Position numbers and translations under genes: made by a program | In this document: one piece after another, positions 11,368 through 25,012 of the stretch | Layout: the number at the start of each line of letters is the position of its first letter | How positions within the stretch are numbered: the first letter of the stretch is position 1 | Assembly: GCA_037957365.1 (NCBI GenBank) | Contig: JARHVA010000223.1 | Span: 4,302,001 to 4,366,000 of the forward strand | Length of the DNA stretch: 64,000 nucleotides | Reading direction: 5' to 3' | Source: Torreya grandis | Taxonomy: Eukaryota; Streptophyta; Pinopsida; Cupressales; Taxaceae | Notes under the pieces: generated by a model | What the model was told of the DNA's origin: nothing | The model's database searches: none | The model's input: only the letters and a program-made list of their open reading frames with translations

Positions 11368-12620
11368 ATGTAGGGTTTTTCATAATACTCATCATAATAA
11401 TGTTATAATTCCAAAATATTGAGCCAAACCATCAAGAAAGCATAAGCCACATCAAGCAAGCCACAAGCCAACCATGGTGCCAGGGAGAGAAGGAACAAAG
11501 AAAACTCCATTACCAAATATTTCTTGAGCACAAACCAAGAAAACCAGAAAAAAATCACTTGGAGATATCAAGGAAGGTAAATATTTTTGTTCTTTGCATT
11601 TTAGTTGGGTTTTTAATTGTATTTTGTCACTAAGCTCCCCTTATAATCTAGGTTTAGAGATGTTAGCATGTTAGTGTGTTGATTTCATTGTATTGTGGTC
11701 TAACACTTGATCTAACCTCCTCTTTATTGTAAAATTTCTATAATCACAATTATGTGTTACCTCATAATGTGGAATAGAACCCCAATTTATATTTAAGGGA
11801 TGTCTTCAAGATTTTTCTTCATATTTAATGCATGAGAATAATAGAGGTCAAGAATTAGTATATTATAAGGAGAAATAAAAAGAGTCTTCTTTGAGAGGTC
11901 ACTGATCTTGAAGTAATAGTACATGAATGGGTTTATTTGATGAAAAGAAAGGAAGTAGCTTTTTGGTTTGTAAGGAAGCAAGTAGAAGCTCAAAATTATT
12001 ACCTAACATTGGTGAATACTATAGGATAAGATATAGTCAAAGCTTATGGGCATACATGGGATGATATTACTCCTAAGTTGAGGAGAAAGTAACCATTCTC
12101 TCCACATAATATCAAAGATACCTTTTAAAAAGTTCATACTTATATCAAAATTTCAAGAAGGAAGGGACAAAATTTGCTTGCTATCACTTTTTAGCTACTT
12201 CTATTTTGGTATCTCATTTTAGAGTAGATAGGGGAAGTGCCAGTTGATCAAGTAAAATAAGACTTGAGATGGAAAATTTTCAAGGCTCAACATGGGTTTT
12301 ATGGCAAGTAGAGCATATGTGCATTAGAACCAATAGACTTTAGGATTATATGTGCCATTCAGATCCATAATTTAGTTGATTGAGGATGAGAAACACATTA
12401 ATTTTGGGGGTATGATGAGCCACATAAATGAAATAATTTGAATCCTGCTTATTTACATTGTTAGGTTATAATTTTAAATGTTTCCTAGATGCCTTATATA
12501 TTTCCCTATTTTAAAGTACTCTAAATCATGATGATATATATTAACTATGTTCATGATAATATAGTTAGTTTTTGTTTTATGATTAAAGTTAAACTATGTT
12601 ATCTTTTACTATGATGCTTC
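11368..12620. other. No recognisable gene
   Basis: Short plus-strand frames can be read around 11840-12300, but I recognise no domain. It may be a relic of an older repeat. Confidence 0.4.
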
Positions 12621-13807
12621 TGTATACACATAATATTTTCAAACTTTATCAACTAATAATGATTTATCTCTTGTAAGAACCCATCAAGTTTCAATCTCTC
12701 TAAGTGCATGCCTTAAAGGGTGCACTAAGAAAGGAGTGGGTAGACCATTGGTGATTAATAAGATTGTTGTTCCTTATACCACCACTTGATATCTAGATAA
12801 CCATCTCCTATGTACTTCCCTAAGCCTTACCTCCTCTCTTACACACTCCTCAAAGTAATTCACTACCTTACTTAGCCCCTATCCAAGCCAAAAAATCTTT
12901 TTGATAGTTTAAATTACATTATCATCTTGGGCTGACCTTGTATTCAATTTGTAAAAGCACATTATAGGTTGAGATCGACATTGGTTGACCTAGACCAGAA
13001 CCTAACTTGTTTTTATTAAATAATGACACAAAGTTGAATTGGGCTGACCCTATCAACTAAACTTTAAAAAATGTTTAGGGTTAGATTCAACTATATATAC
13101 ACATTTATTTCACCATTTCTTAAGAGATAATAGAGTTAATTATTCATTTTCACTTCTTTACAATATTCTTTTTGACCATTCTAAATTAGGATTTATTGCT
13201 TAGGGTTTATACTTGGAGAAGAATATTTTCTTATGGAAAAGTCTTGGATGTTTAGGCCTTTATTAGTGATCCTTAAAAACCACAACAACCTCTTATAAAA
13301 CACCTTTGGCCAAGGGAGAGATTGAGTCTCGATGTGTTCATCTTCAAGGTAACTATCTCTAATTTTACTCCTCTATTTTAGTAGATAGAAGTAACATAAG
13401 TAATAGATTTTGAATATATTTCTCTCTCTCCATACATTAGGGTTTTATCTATACATAAATTAATTAGGATTATATTATTCATATTTACATTTTATGTTTG
13501 TTACCCCTACTTTGTGCCACAATATTTGGTGAGAACTAGATTAAATTTTGCTTTAATTGTCATTTACTTAGTGAATATGAAAACATAAGATCTAGTTAGG
13601 GTTATTTCATGATGTTACTTGACTAGAGGCTACGGGACCCTCTCTAGTGATATTATTATGGTAAGATATCCTTTGGTTAGGTATAATAGATCAATCCTAG
13701 TCATGAACCAAATTAACTAATATATCAATAATCAAAAGTGTAAGTAGGATTTATCTTCTCCGAGTTAGGATTGATTAATAGATCAACTGCATTTTCCTTT
13801 GTATACA
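12621..13807 (+). repeat. Left LTR of element A
   Basis: It starts TGTATACACATAATATTTTC and ends CCTTTGTATACA. It matches 25013-26194 along its whole length with scattered substitutions. Confidence 0.88.
13092..13099 (+). promoter_or_regulatory. TATA box of element A LTR
   Basis: TATATATA is conserved at 25485-25492 in the right LTR, at an almost identical offset from the LTR start. Confidence 0.5.
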
Positions 13808-16049
13808 TTTTGGTCAATCCAACATGAATCAAACCCTTAAAATTTCTCTTTCACACATTCATTTTATCATTATATTATATATTTATATTTTTTAGTACTA
13901 TATCAAACCTATTGATATAGTTCTAACAGTCTATGTGTAGGTTTAACACACAATCACTCAAAAATGAATATGTTTTATCTATACAAGTCTTATCCAAATA
14001 CAAATGACTAGATCAATCAGTTCAACATAATATTATTATTCAATTATAGGATTGCTATACATAGTAAAACTAGTAGACTTTGTTCATAGTTGTTATTTTT
14101 CATATATATGTTTGTAGACGTAGTCAAGCTAGTCAACTCTATTCACAACTTCTTTTCATCACACATGTTCTAAAAAATCTGTCAAGCCAGTTGACTCTAT
14201 TGTCAGATTAGTTAAAATAACACTTCAACATCATAGCATAAAATTTTACAATATAAGCATCTTCAAACCCACCAAGGTTAATTCTTACATTTTTTATCAT
14301 TTCAATCTTTCATTTCTAATATTATTTTTCACAAGTTTGTAGTCTATAAAACTATAACCCTACTATAATCTAGGTTGACTAGCTCAACATAGTTATGTAG
14401 CATATCTTTTATCTAGAAGACATAGTCAACCTATTTGGATTTATTCTTCTAGATCTTGATTTCATAGAATAGTAATGACCCTATCGACTATCTTCTATAT
14501 TATTTACATACAATGTCACTTGAACTGACTCTGTACTCTTCACAGTCAATGGAATTAACCTTATTTTTTCTAGAAATTAGTTCACTTTTATTTTTAGTTG
14601 CTTACATGCTTAGAATAAAAAACATAGATTAATTAGGTGTTTTTTCAGTTTACCAATTTAGTCACACTATTTTGTTTCTTTTGCACACACTTTTAAATCA
14701 CTTAGCACAAAAAAAAGAATTAAAACATTTGTCTTCCCAAGGCCTACCTACTTGGATTTCATCACCAAGGGGGAACAAGACTTGGTTTTTTGGTCAAGTA
14801 TAAACATGTAGTTGATGGTATATATTAGAAAATCACATAACACTTGTATCACTATGGGATTATGAAGTGAGTGGGTAGGACCTAATACAAAGACAATACC
14901 ATCACCAATATAGATCCCTTTCAGCCTAAACTTCTTAAAACTATCCATAGATTGCTTTCCAATTCTTTCTTATAGACAACTCCTTATCACATTAATTTAA
15001 AACTTTATTATAACTTAATAACACTTAAGAATTACCAATTAATTAAAATTTACTTTCAAGTTTTCTAATTTTTCTTTGATCATTGTGTTCTCTATTCAAA
15101 AAATTTTTGGGTGCAAGGTTTTCATCGTGTGTTACAATTAGATCGATCACATTGATCTAATAATTTATGTGATTCATTTCATTTACTTAGATATTATCTT
15201 TCAAATCTTTCTCTATTTTTAGCACACTATTATCCCTATAGATATAATCTCTTATAGACTATCTATCTTACTTACCTTCAGTACATAATCACCTTATATG
15301 ACTATGTATATTATTTGCCTATTTAGTTTCCCCTTTTTAAGTACATTATCAACCTGTCTAATTGTGTATCTATTTCATCTATTCAATTTCTTCATTTTCA
15401 ATACACAGTCTACCCATATGACTATGTATCCTTGTAGCATGTTCTAGTTTTATCCTTTGTAGAACATAGTTGAGCAGTTTGATTATGTCTTTTAATTCCT
15501 ATTTTGTGTATCTTTATTATAGACTCTATTGACCATGTTGAATCTATACCTATTGGTTGATACTTTTCTATGTGTGGTCGATTATGTCTCTATTTTTCTT
15601 CCTTGTTTTGTAATCTCAAATTCTTTCTTCAAGCTACATGAAATCCCTTATCAAAATATTTTTGTACAACTTGAACCTATTTATATGCTATATGGGATAT
15701 TATTTTATTAATACCTTCACTTCTCAATAGGATCCTCACTCTTGGATCACCTCTTCTACTCCCTCATCTTTTGATTGAAAAATGGTTGAAATCACTCCAA
15801 CAGATGAAATTGATAGATTAAATCATTTTCATACTCATTAAGACAAATCCCATCCTCAAACATACATATTACCATAATGTGGGGGAAATTGATACAAGCC
15901 TAACAAATAACCCCATAGGGAATCCACCACCTAGCAATCCTCTCCTTAATATCAATTCAGGGAATCCTCTTACCAACACCAACCCACCAATTGATACAAC
16001 TCAAATTCTTGTACAAATAGTTAAATAAATGAACATCATGCAAACATAT
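13808..16049 (+). other. Leader of element A
   Basis: The sequence between the left LTR and gag is 2.2 kb, long for a leader. TGGTCAATCC at 13811 is the nearest candidate primer site but matches no tRNA end that I know. Phrases with GTCAAGCTAGT, GTCAAGCCAGTTGACTC and similar recur between about 13990 and 15560. No coding domain is visible. Confidence 0.5.
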
Positions 16050-17075
16050 AACACCTATCAAAGTATGAAACTACAATATCATTTGATAAACATGGATAAT
16101 TAGCCTCTCATTCTTCTTCCCCAAAATAATCAAAATTTTATCCCTCCACCTTTTAGAGATGTTGTGGGTAATGTCATTCCCCAACCTATCATACATAATA
16201 AGATTCTTCAACACATTCAAAATGATCTTTTATCCCCTTTCATTTAATCCATTGATATTAATAATATATCACCAACTATTAAATATGTTGGGACTAAAGA
16301 CCATGCATCTTTTCTTAAGGCATTCAGTAATCTTTATAAAGAGTGGATCCAAACTAATACCTTCACCACAACTAAAATTTTAGTTAAAACCTTCACTAGT
16401 GATGTATTATAATGGTATAACCAATTCCAAAAAATTATATATAATAATTTGAATGTTTAATCAATTATTTAGTTAAAGAATACCAACATAATGATCTTCC
16501 CAAAATTTTTTAAGTCATTTCATCAATGCTAAGTAATATCCTATCAAAATAGGTCACAATTTTATCAAATTATGGAAATATTTAGCTCACAAGGCCAATC
16601 ATAAAAATGAACTTAACACCTTCACTCTAATACAAGATTCAAAATTTTGCTACCCAAAATTTAAATGACACTCTTGATTAAGCTAAGCATCAAGACTTCC
16701 TAATGAAATAGTTTTAACCTAACACTAAAGTAATCAACGGATATTTCCAAAATTCAACCAATTCAATAATAAAAAATCCTCCTTAACCAAAACTAGGGGT
16801 AGCCAAAGTAAAAATATCTAACCTCCCCATATGCAGTTAACCATGCAATACATGAAACAAATTTTAACACCTTCTAAACCATTCACGTATCCTAATAACC
16901 CTAATAAATGGTATGACCCTTATATATATTTTTGGTTTCATGCTAATATAGGTCATTCCAATGAGACATGTTAGGAGATTTCCAAAGTTTTTTTTTATTT
17001 TATGCTAGGTGATTCATTCAATCATGATGCAATGATCAAAATTCATCATCAAGATTATGTTAATGCCTATTAAAA
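16050..17075 (+). pseudogene. gag: gag of element A (decayed)
   Basis: A frame around 16260-16420 reads like the core of a gypsy capsid: YKEW, then FTSDVL followed by WYNQF, the usual place of the conserved Trp-Tyr. Around 16930-16975 the segment WFHANIGHSNETC resembles the C-terminal zinc knuckle of Tat/gypsy Gag, but the first cysteines are missing. Stops and frameshifts interrupt it throughout. Gag would form the cytoplasmic particle in which reverse transcription happens. Exact start and end cannot be set. Confidence 0.65.
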
Positions 17076-17689
17076 TAAACAAGCTTCCAAAGCATCTTCC
17101 TTTAAAAATATAAAAATAATCTCTACATCCAAACCTCAATAATCAAACAAGGATCTTTATGTAATTGACACTGATTATGATCAATACTATACCAATTCCT
17201 AATATGTGAATGCCACTAAGGTCAATTATCAACTCACTATCCCACAAAGATCCCATTACCATTCCAAATAAACCACAATTAGAAGAGAAAATTATCAAAG
17301 ATACTACTACCACTAACTTATCTTCTTAAAACAATGAGGAACCACTTCCTCAATTTGAACCTACAACCATTTCTCTTCCTCCTAAACATATTCTACCTTC
17401 TAAGCATCATGCTAGTTATTCCTCTTCCAAATTTCAATGGAATTTATTAGAAGAATTTAACTCTATGCCTTGAAAAATTCCTCTGTAGGAGTTAATTTTC
17501 ACCTCTCCCTATCATCATAAATTCCTAATGCAACAACTCCAAAAAATAAAAGAACCATCTTATTTTGAAGAGGAACAACCTTCTCATAAGCCTCAACCAA
17601 TAGAAGTTCATACCATTAAATCTATTTTCCCTTATTCAAAACCTTCCATAGAGTTCTTTGGATAAGACAAGATCAATGATGAAATTATA

Positions 17690-18120
17690 TTTTGAGCTGA
17701 TGATTCACCTCTCTTTATTAAAATATCCATTAATATTAGCCTCATTCACAAATTATTAGTATACAAAGGGTTGAGAATTAACATGACATATCTTTCATTC
17801 ATTTAACAACTTGAATATAATAAATATCATCTCAAGCAAACACATTTAACATGTCATGGCTTTGATAATAATAATCAAAATCCACTTGGTTTTATTTGTC
17901 TCACTCTTACTAGTGGATCCAAAACTATACGTATTAAGCTTATGGTCCTCAATTTACCATTATCTTATAACAAACTCCTAGGACACTGATGGACCCATCG
18001 CATGAGGGTTATTACCTCTTTTGGAAGCCAATGTATCAAGTTTATTCATAATGGAAAATGGAATAAACATGAGGCTAATCTTAACCCATGGAGTATTTAG
18101 ATCCCCAATCCTAAGTCTCA
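17690..18120 (+). pseudogene. Aspartic protease domain of element A
   Basis: The frame carries LSFI, LTCHGFDN, PLGFI, LMVLNLPLSYNKLLG, then CIKFIHNGK. This is the order of the protease fold in Athila/Tat elements, where the LLG segment is the conserved ILGR-like strand. The catalytic Asp-Ser/Thr-Gly triad is not recognisable in the decayed N-terminal part. Protease would cut the Gag-Pol polyprotein. Confidence 0.7.
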
Positions 18121-19249
18121 ATATTAGATTCACACTATTCTAAAAATTAATAGTGCACCTTTACTCGAATTTGTCAATATGAATCCAGATCTACAAGTCA
18201 CTCTTTCCAATTTTGATGAAGATGAGCCAAACTATTTTCAAAAGACATCTAATACTACCAATGTACCTCCTTACATTTCAGAGTGGATTCTTCCTTCCTT
18301 GTTACCTCATGATCTTACCATCCCTCTTATTGATGAGATCATTTATTTCCCTCCAAGTCATTCACATGCAACATCTTATATAGAATATGATTTAAATTAT
18401 AATGATTATGGAGTGGTTAAGTTATTTCAAGACCTTTTAACTATCACCTTGTTAATTTAGCAATTCTAGCATCTCACCTTTCAAAGTTCCTTCTAAGACC
18501 CCAAAATGTACTATCTCTCACACCTATGATGATAACTACATTATGGTCCAAGCTCAATCAAGAGACTTGGATATTAAACATTATCAAAAAAGATAAAATA
18601 CATTTTTTAACCATGTTGTTCAAACTATTTCCATGGATACTGAATTAAAATGTAAAGGTCATGTACATCTAATTAATTCTCCACTCCTTGATACTCCTTG
18701 GGTGGCTAAAAAAATCTTACCTCTTAAACCTTCAAAACTTCTAGAACCTTTTATACCTCTTATCACACTATTGATTCTACCACATCCTCTCCCTGTCAAT
18801 GATTCAAAATATAAACTAATTAAACCTAATCAACCTTCCTCTATAGTTACACCTACTCCTAAGATCACTCTCAATGCTAAGGCCAAAGATGTACACTAGA
18901 TACATTCTAAATATGATCTCCATGGTAAAAAAATCATTGATTTTGAAGTAGATGTGGAATATTATGGACCTCTATGTATGTTACCTAGTGATGAATCCAT
19001 CCTTGAATTGATCCATTCTTGAGAGACTTAACTTCCTTGATAACACCACAAATTTTAGAATTTTAAGTGAAAATCCACTCATTTTAACAACTTCATTTCT
19101 ATCATCAATCCTAAAACTAATCCCATTTCCTCTCTTCCCAATGTGACATATCATTTACAAGACATGAATGTTATGATTATTAAGGAAACCAAAATAATAA
19201 AATATGGCACACCCTCATGTCCTTGACCTATCACTATTTATCAAGAACT
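18121..19249 (+). pseudogene. Protease-RT linker of element A
   Basis: Two fairly open frames (18179-18460 and 18633-18899) rich in Pro, Asp and Thr join protease and RT. They have no domain of their own that I recognise. They are in the same orientation and lie between pol domains, so I read them as polyprotein spacer and not as separate genes. Confidence 0.5.
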
Positions 19250-20600
19250 CACATCGACTAAGCATGATAAATTTAGTCTATTCTTAGATAAATATCATGA
19301 GAATTTTGTCTAGTCATATGATGACATACTTGGCATCGATACTAGTATCATGGTGCATAGCATAATTAAATACCGCAATGCCAAACCTGTTTGGAAAAAA
19401 TATAAAAAATTTCCACCTAAATTTTCCACTCTATGCCATAAATAAATTATCAAACTATTAGATTCCAAGTTTATCAAACCTATGGACTATTCTTAATGGG
19501 TGTCAAATTATCATTCACAAATTCTTTTACCATGGTTATTTGCATTTGCATTGACTTTTATAACCTCAATATTATTTGTCCCAAGGATAATTTCCATTAC
19601 CTTCGATAGATGCCATCGTAGATTCCACTATCAGATATGAAATGTTGTCCCTCATGGATATTTTTTGGGCTATAATCAAATTCATATCACCCTTGAATAC
19701 CAACACAAGGAAATATTCACTACAGAATGGGGCACCTATTCCTATGTTAAAATGCCCTTTGGCCTTAAAAACACCAAAGCTACCTATTAGTGGGATACGA
19801 CCCACATTTTTCATGACCTTATCCATAATATTTTGGAAACCTATGTGTATAATCTCATTTCTAAATCCAAAATTTTTAAAATCCATCTTTCTAATCTTTC
19901 CATCGTCTTTGATTGACTCATTAAATATGAAGTTAGACTCAACCCTTACAAATGTGTTTTTGGCATTACATCTGGTGAATTGATAAGGTTCTTAGTCTTT
20001 AATCATGTTATTGATGTCTATCCCTCTAAGATAAATGCTATAGTGAACATACCTATTTCTCACTCCATTTTAGACATTGATACTTACCTTGACAATCTTG
20101 GGGAAATTTGATGATTTGTCCCCAAAATGGCTTATTACATTTATTCTATTAATTCCCTTCTTAAGAAAGGTAATGCTTTGAAATTAATTGACCCTTGTTA
20201 GAAGGCATTTAACAACATAAAATAATCATTCCTTCATCTACCAATGCTTTTTCCACCTTCTAATGATCATCCCTTAATTTTGTACATTTCTTCTACATCT
20301 GTATTAGTTGGGGTAATGCTTTCCCAACAAGATGATACTTGAAGAGAGTATGATATCTAGTTTATTAGTCGAGGCTTCCTCAATTACAAAAATGTTATAC
20401 CAAAGTAGAATGTGATTTCATCTCTATCTATTTTACAACTAAAAATATTTGTCATTACATGCTTTATCAAACAAATTATGTCATAGTTCACTCTAACCCA
20501 CTTCATCAATTTTTCTCCAAAGCCTTTCCACATAGAGATAGAATTGGTAAGTGGATGGATATATTAATTGGATTTGACATTCATACCATCATGGATAAAT
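19250..20600 (+). pseudogene. pol: Reverse transcriptase and RNase H of element A
   Basis: RT landmarks are visible in order: SYDDILG and FIKPMDYS before the fingers, GYFLGYNQI (palm), TTEWGTYSYVKMPFGLKN, then YVYNLISKSKI where Tat elements have the YVDD active-site box, and LNPYKCVFGI with GELIRFLV before the thumb. The YVDD box has become YVYN. The RNase H part (about 20270-20600) reads PLILYISSTSVLVGVMLSQQ, so the usual TDAS motif with its first catalytic aspartate is absent. Stops and frameshifts are frequent. Confidence 0.85.
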
Positions 20601-20859
20601 CTATTAAATGACAAGTTATTCCCAACCAAATAACATGGGAAACCATACCCACTACCAATCATCTTTAAGATAGTCTCCTCGATGATAACATTCTCTATAT
20701 TGAAGGTCAAAATCAAACTATCTCTCTTAAATATTACTTTCACAATTTCACTATTGATTTAGAAGAAAGTAATCAAGAAGATACCTATGTCATTATTAAT
20801 ACTACTAAATCCAAAGTTATTATTTAATAAATTCACAAAATTAATGTTTATTTACATGA

Positions 20860-21260
20860 AGACACTTGGACCTTACATTTTGATGGTGCCAAATGTTTCC
20901 AAGGAGTTGGAGAAGGGTGTATTATAACTATTCCTCATGGTAAAATTATCCCTTTAGCATTTTGACTTACCTTTGAGTTCACTAATAACATGGTAGAATA
21001 TGAAGCATTAATCTTAGGCATGAGAGTAGTACTTGACTTAGATATTGCATATCTACATGCTTTGGGTGACTCCCAACACATATACCATCAAGTTAATGGT
21101 GATCATAAATGTGAAACTGACAATATTATCGTTTATCATCAAATGGACACTCTCTTGACAAAGAATTCACTTTTTTTACCATTAAGTCCATTTCAAGAGA
21201 TTAGAACTCTATCTCTGACTCTCTCACTTCTTTTGCATCTTTATTTCATCCACATCAAGT
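20860..21260 (+). pseudogene. Archaeal-type RNase H of element A
   Basis: The segment LHFDGAKCFQGVGEGCIIT gives the first catalytic Asp. FEFTNNMVEYEALILGM gives the conserved Asn-Asn and the catalytic Glu, and HALGDSQHIYHQVNGDHKC the third acidic position. This is the additional RNase H known from the Tat lineage and lies after the ordinary RNase H and before integrase. One stop splits it before TFEF. It would digest RNA in RNA-DNA hybrids during cDNA synthesis. The C-terminal fourth Asp is not clear. Confidence 0.85.
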
Positions 21261-21539
21261 TCTCAATGATTATCAATTTCTTATTCAAATAAAAAATTCC
21301 CCATCTTCTATCCAACCAAAAGAGTCACTTATATGTCAAATTGAAGCTATCACCATTTGACAAAGCACATGGTATAAATACATTATCCAATTCCTTGAAC
21401 ATTAAACTTATCTTCCAAACATGAATTCTTGTGAAAGATTAGAATTCACAAATAAGCCTTCAAATATGTCTTTTGATTTAAGACCCTTTATTTTTATAAT
21501 ACTAAAAGTACCCTAATCTATTATGTTATAAAAGAATAG

Positions 21540-22570
21540 GTCCCTCCTCTCATTGAACAAGAACATGGTGCATTTATAGTGGTCATTGTAACAAAATGTT
21601 ACAACATGCAAATTCCTACGTATGGGATACTTTTGGCCTACCCTAAAAAAGGATTATATTGATTTTGCTAAAAATTGTAGTATTAGCCAACTCTATGAAA
21701 ATATAATCCATTCACCACCATCCAAGCTCTAAATTATGGAATTTCCTTGGCCATTTTCTATGTGGGCATTAGATATCATCATAAACATAGCTACTGAATA
21801 TTTTACCAAATGGGTAAAACAAATGCCTTTCGTCAACACCACAAGAACTACTATTTCCAAGATAATCCTTAACCAAATCATTTGTCATTTTGGAGTTCCC
21901 CATACTATTATTTATATAATGGTGATAATTTTAAGAATAAGGATGTGAAGTAGTTATGTGCTAAATTCAAAATTTCCCATAATTTTTCTACACCTTATCA
22001 TACATAGTGAAATATCTAAATTGAGGCCACCAATAAAATTATCAATAAAATCCTTCAAAATACCATCAGTGAAACCTAAATAGATTGTCATCTTTAATTA
22101 TATCCTGCACTTTGGGTCTATCATACTATCATTCATACTACCACTGGGGCAATACTATTCTCATTAATCTACAATTTAGAGTTTATCTTACCATTAGAAG
22201 TTGAACTTCCCTCCTTACGTATATCTCTCTAAAGTATCATTCCCAATGAAAAACTATGTGAAGCTCACCTTCATACTCTTGATATTATAGATGAACACTA
22301 TTTATCTTCTCTACAACATAATCACCAATCCAAAGGCTCGTATCACCAACCAACATTAAAAAAGGTTAAAGTCTGCATGTTCAATGTTGGTGATCTAGTC
22401 CTTAAATTAGACTATACCCATGATAAAAAAAGGTAAATATGCCCAGAAATGGTGGGGAACTTATTTAATGAAAGATATTATTGGTCTTATCACCTATCAT
22501 CTTAAAACTAATGAAGGTCATGTTTTTAAATATCCCACCAATGTGAAATTCTTGAAGAAATACTATGATT
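21540..22570 (+). pseudogene. Integrase of element A
   Basis: Landmarks are MGYFWPTLKKDY (zinc-binding region), PWPFSMWALDII with the first catalytic Asp, ATEYFTKWV directly after it, then HFGVPHTII before the second Asp, and VGDLVLKLDY in the C-terminal part. Between ALDII and ATEYFTKWV about 20 residues found in relatives are missing, so the catalytic core has an internal deletion. The end is followed by non-coding sequence. Confidence 0.82.
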
Positions 22571-25012
22571 AGATATTTCCTTTCTTATCATATTCCTATA
22601 TGTTATCCCTCTAAATTAGTCTTCTCTTTTCACAAACTTTAGTTCCCTCTTTTGGTCCTTTGGTTTCCTTTTCTCATGAATTGCATTGCAATACCATGGA
22701 TAATACCTAGTCTTCCTCATGAATTCATTTTGTTTTTATTAATTTGTTATCTTCCAATGAATTTTACACCCTCTTGGGTTTCTATTTTGTGAGTTGTAGT
22801 GTAAGACCATGGATAGGAATAGGCCTTCTTCACAAGTATCATCCTTCCCATCTTTATTTTCAGATGCTTTTTTCATTCTTTTGATTTTCTTTTTTATGAG
22901 TTACAGTGTAAGACCATGGATAGGACTAGGCCCTCCTCAAAAAATAATATTTTTGCCTTTGTTACACCCCCTTGGGTTTTCTATTTTATGAGTTGTAGTG
23001 TAAGACCATGGGTAGGACTAAGCTCTCATAAAATCACTATTTTATTCCAAAACATATTTATTCAACCAAGTGTTCCTTTTCTATAATGTTAAGAAATGGT
23101 TACAAGTTTGTAATCCTATGTTCTAAGCTTTAGTTTTTATTTCTTTTGTAGATTAAATTTGCATAATAAACTATGTTAGCATGTTTTCCTACACTTTCAA
23201 ACATTATTATGATACATAATCATACTTACCTATCATTATATTCTCTTTTCACCCTTGTCACATTTTTTGTAATTTGAAGTAATTGAATTTTTTTTCATGT
23301 TCATTCCCCTTAATTTCCTCTCCTTTAATTCCACTTTGGATTAAAAAGGCTGAAGTAAAGATATCAATTTTATTTCACATGAATCAATAAGACTCTTAGA
23401 CACTATGCTCTCTAAGTTATCTTTATTAGCTACCTAGTCCCAGGTTTTCAAATGATAGTCATTTTTAACACCCATGTTTGGTTTTCAAAATCCACATGGA
23501 GGAGGAATAGAAAAATCCATCAAATGTTAAAATTCAAATCATTCAAAAAAAATGGAAATGATTAAAAGGGAACATACAATGTCAAAATTAAAATCATAAG
23601 ATGTGATTAATAACAAATCTCTTATCTCCAATCAAAGCTCAAAATCTATAGTTAGCTTCATGATAGAGATAAAATCTAGTGGGGTGTGGTAGGCTAAGAG
23701 AGTGGGATAAGAGAATTCAAAAAAATCTATGGTACTACCTACTTTCTCACGTAAGTACCCAATATTTTTAGTAGATTGATAGCTCTATAAGGGGTCCTGA
23801 GGAAGGGGAAACATGTTGTGAAAAGGTAGGTCCATTTTACTTTTCATGCATTTAGCCTTCATGGGTTGATATTCATAATTCATTTTATGACCCAAAATTT
23901 TCATGGTTAGGAAGCATTGTTTACAGTCCTTAATGTCTAAAGTCATCTTGTTATAACAAACCTAATTTAAGTGTCTTGAATTCGATAAACAATTTCTCTA
24001 CCTTGATTTTTCCTTCATTTTCCCCACCACCCATTTTATTTTCCCCCTTGATAGGCAAGTTTGATTCTAAATATATTTTACCCCTTCTTTGTTCCCTCTT
24101 ATTCACATATTAAAAACATGCTAGCATTTATTTGTTTTGGATTTTTCTATCCTTGGAATAAAACAGTATGCCTGAGTGACTATGGATTAACTTTTTTATA
24201 CCATTGCTTTACATTTTTAGAATTGCCTTCGTTTATTTACCAATTTTCCATTATTGTACCTCCTTTTTAAAAAAACTACATTTGTTTCTACTTTCATGTA
24301 CTTTTTATATTGTTGAGTGAGGTTGGCTTGTTTCTTCTCATTCACCAATGTTATTTTCCCTTTTATGTACTTTTTACATTGATGATTAAGGATTGTTATT
24401 GCTCGCTCATCAATGTTGTTTTACCATTGCTTGTCCATCTTTGTTTCAGTAAGGATTGTTACTATTTTCACATCGATGTTTGATTACACTTTTACTTGTA
24501 TCCTTGGTTTGAATTTATTTCTTTGCCTTTCTTACTTAAGGTTTACTTGTTTGATTTTTTCAGTCATTTAGTAGCCTTAAAATATTTTGATTACCTGATT
24601 TACTCTAAATTTTGACTTGGTCATTTGTTCCTAACTTAACATTTATCACCCTAGTTTACCAAATTTACAAATACATCATACCTACACCACATCAGTTATC
24701 TTGGATTTCCTATGTTTGTTTTTGCTCTTTAGTTTTGTATCCTTGGATTTGTCCAAAGCAGTCTTTGTACTTTCCATGATTAAAACTATAAACACAATAG
24801 ACAACCATACAATGATAAAGGTAATTCAAGGTATGCATACATTAATTTTATTTTTTAGTTATTTCCCTTTTAGTCTTTTAATTTTAGTTATTTTATGATT
24901 TAACATATTGCAATTTATTTAACTTCAGCATTATGTGTTGTTATGTTCTTTTATCGAAGCATCATCCCATATTTCACCTGAGTGACATGTGATGAGATTT
25001 GAGTGGGGCATA
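22571..25012 (+). other. 3' non-coding region of element A
   Basis: The stretch between integrase and the right LTR has no coding domain. It contains a short tandem array at 22685-23035 and looser repeats at 24285-24500 (CTTTTTATATTG and ATCAATGTTGTTTT-like units about 80 bases apart). A long 3' non-coding part is typical for Tat and Athila elements. Confidence 0.6.
22685..23035 (+). repeat. About 100-bp tandem array in element A
   Basis: GAGTTGTAGTGTAAGACCATGG followed by ATAGG-like text occurs at about 22795, 22900 and 22992, with a weaker first unit near 22685 (ATACCATGGATAAT). Spacing is 92-114 bases. Confidence 0.7.

Noticed and set aside
11793..11993. 66-codon minus-strand ORF
   Set aside because: Short, no motif, and AT-rich chance composition.
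19572..19886. 104-codon minus-strand ORF
   Set aside because: Antisense shadow of the RT domain of element A.
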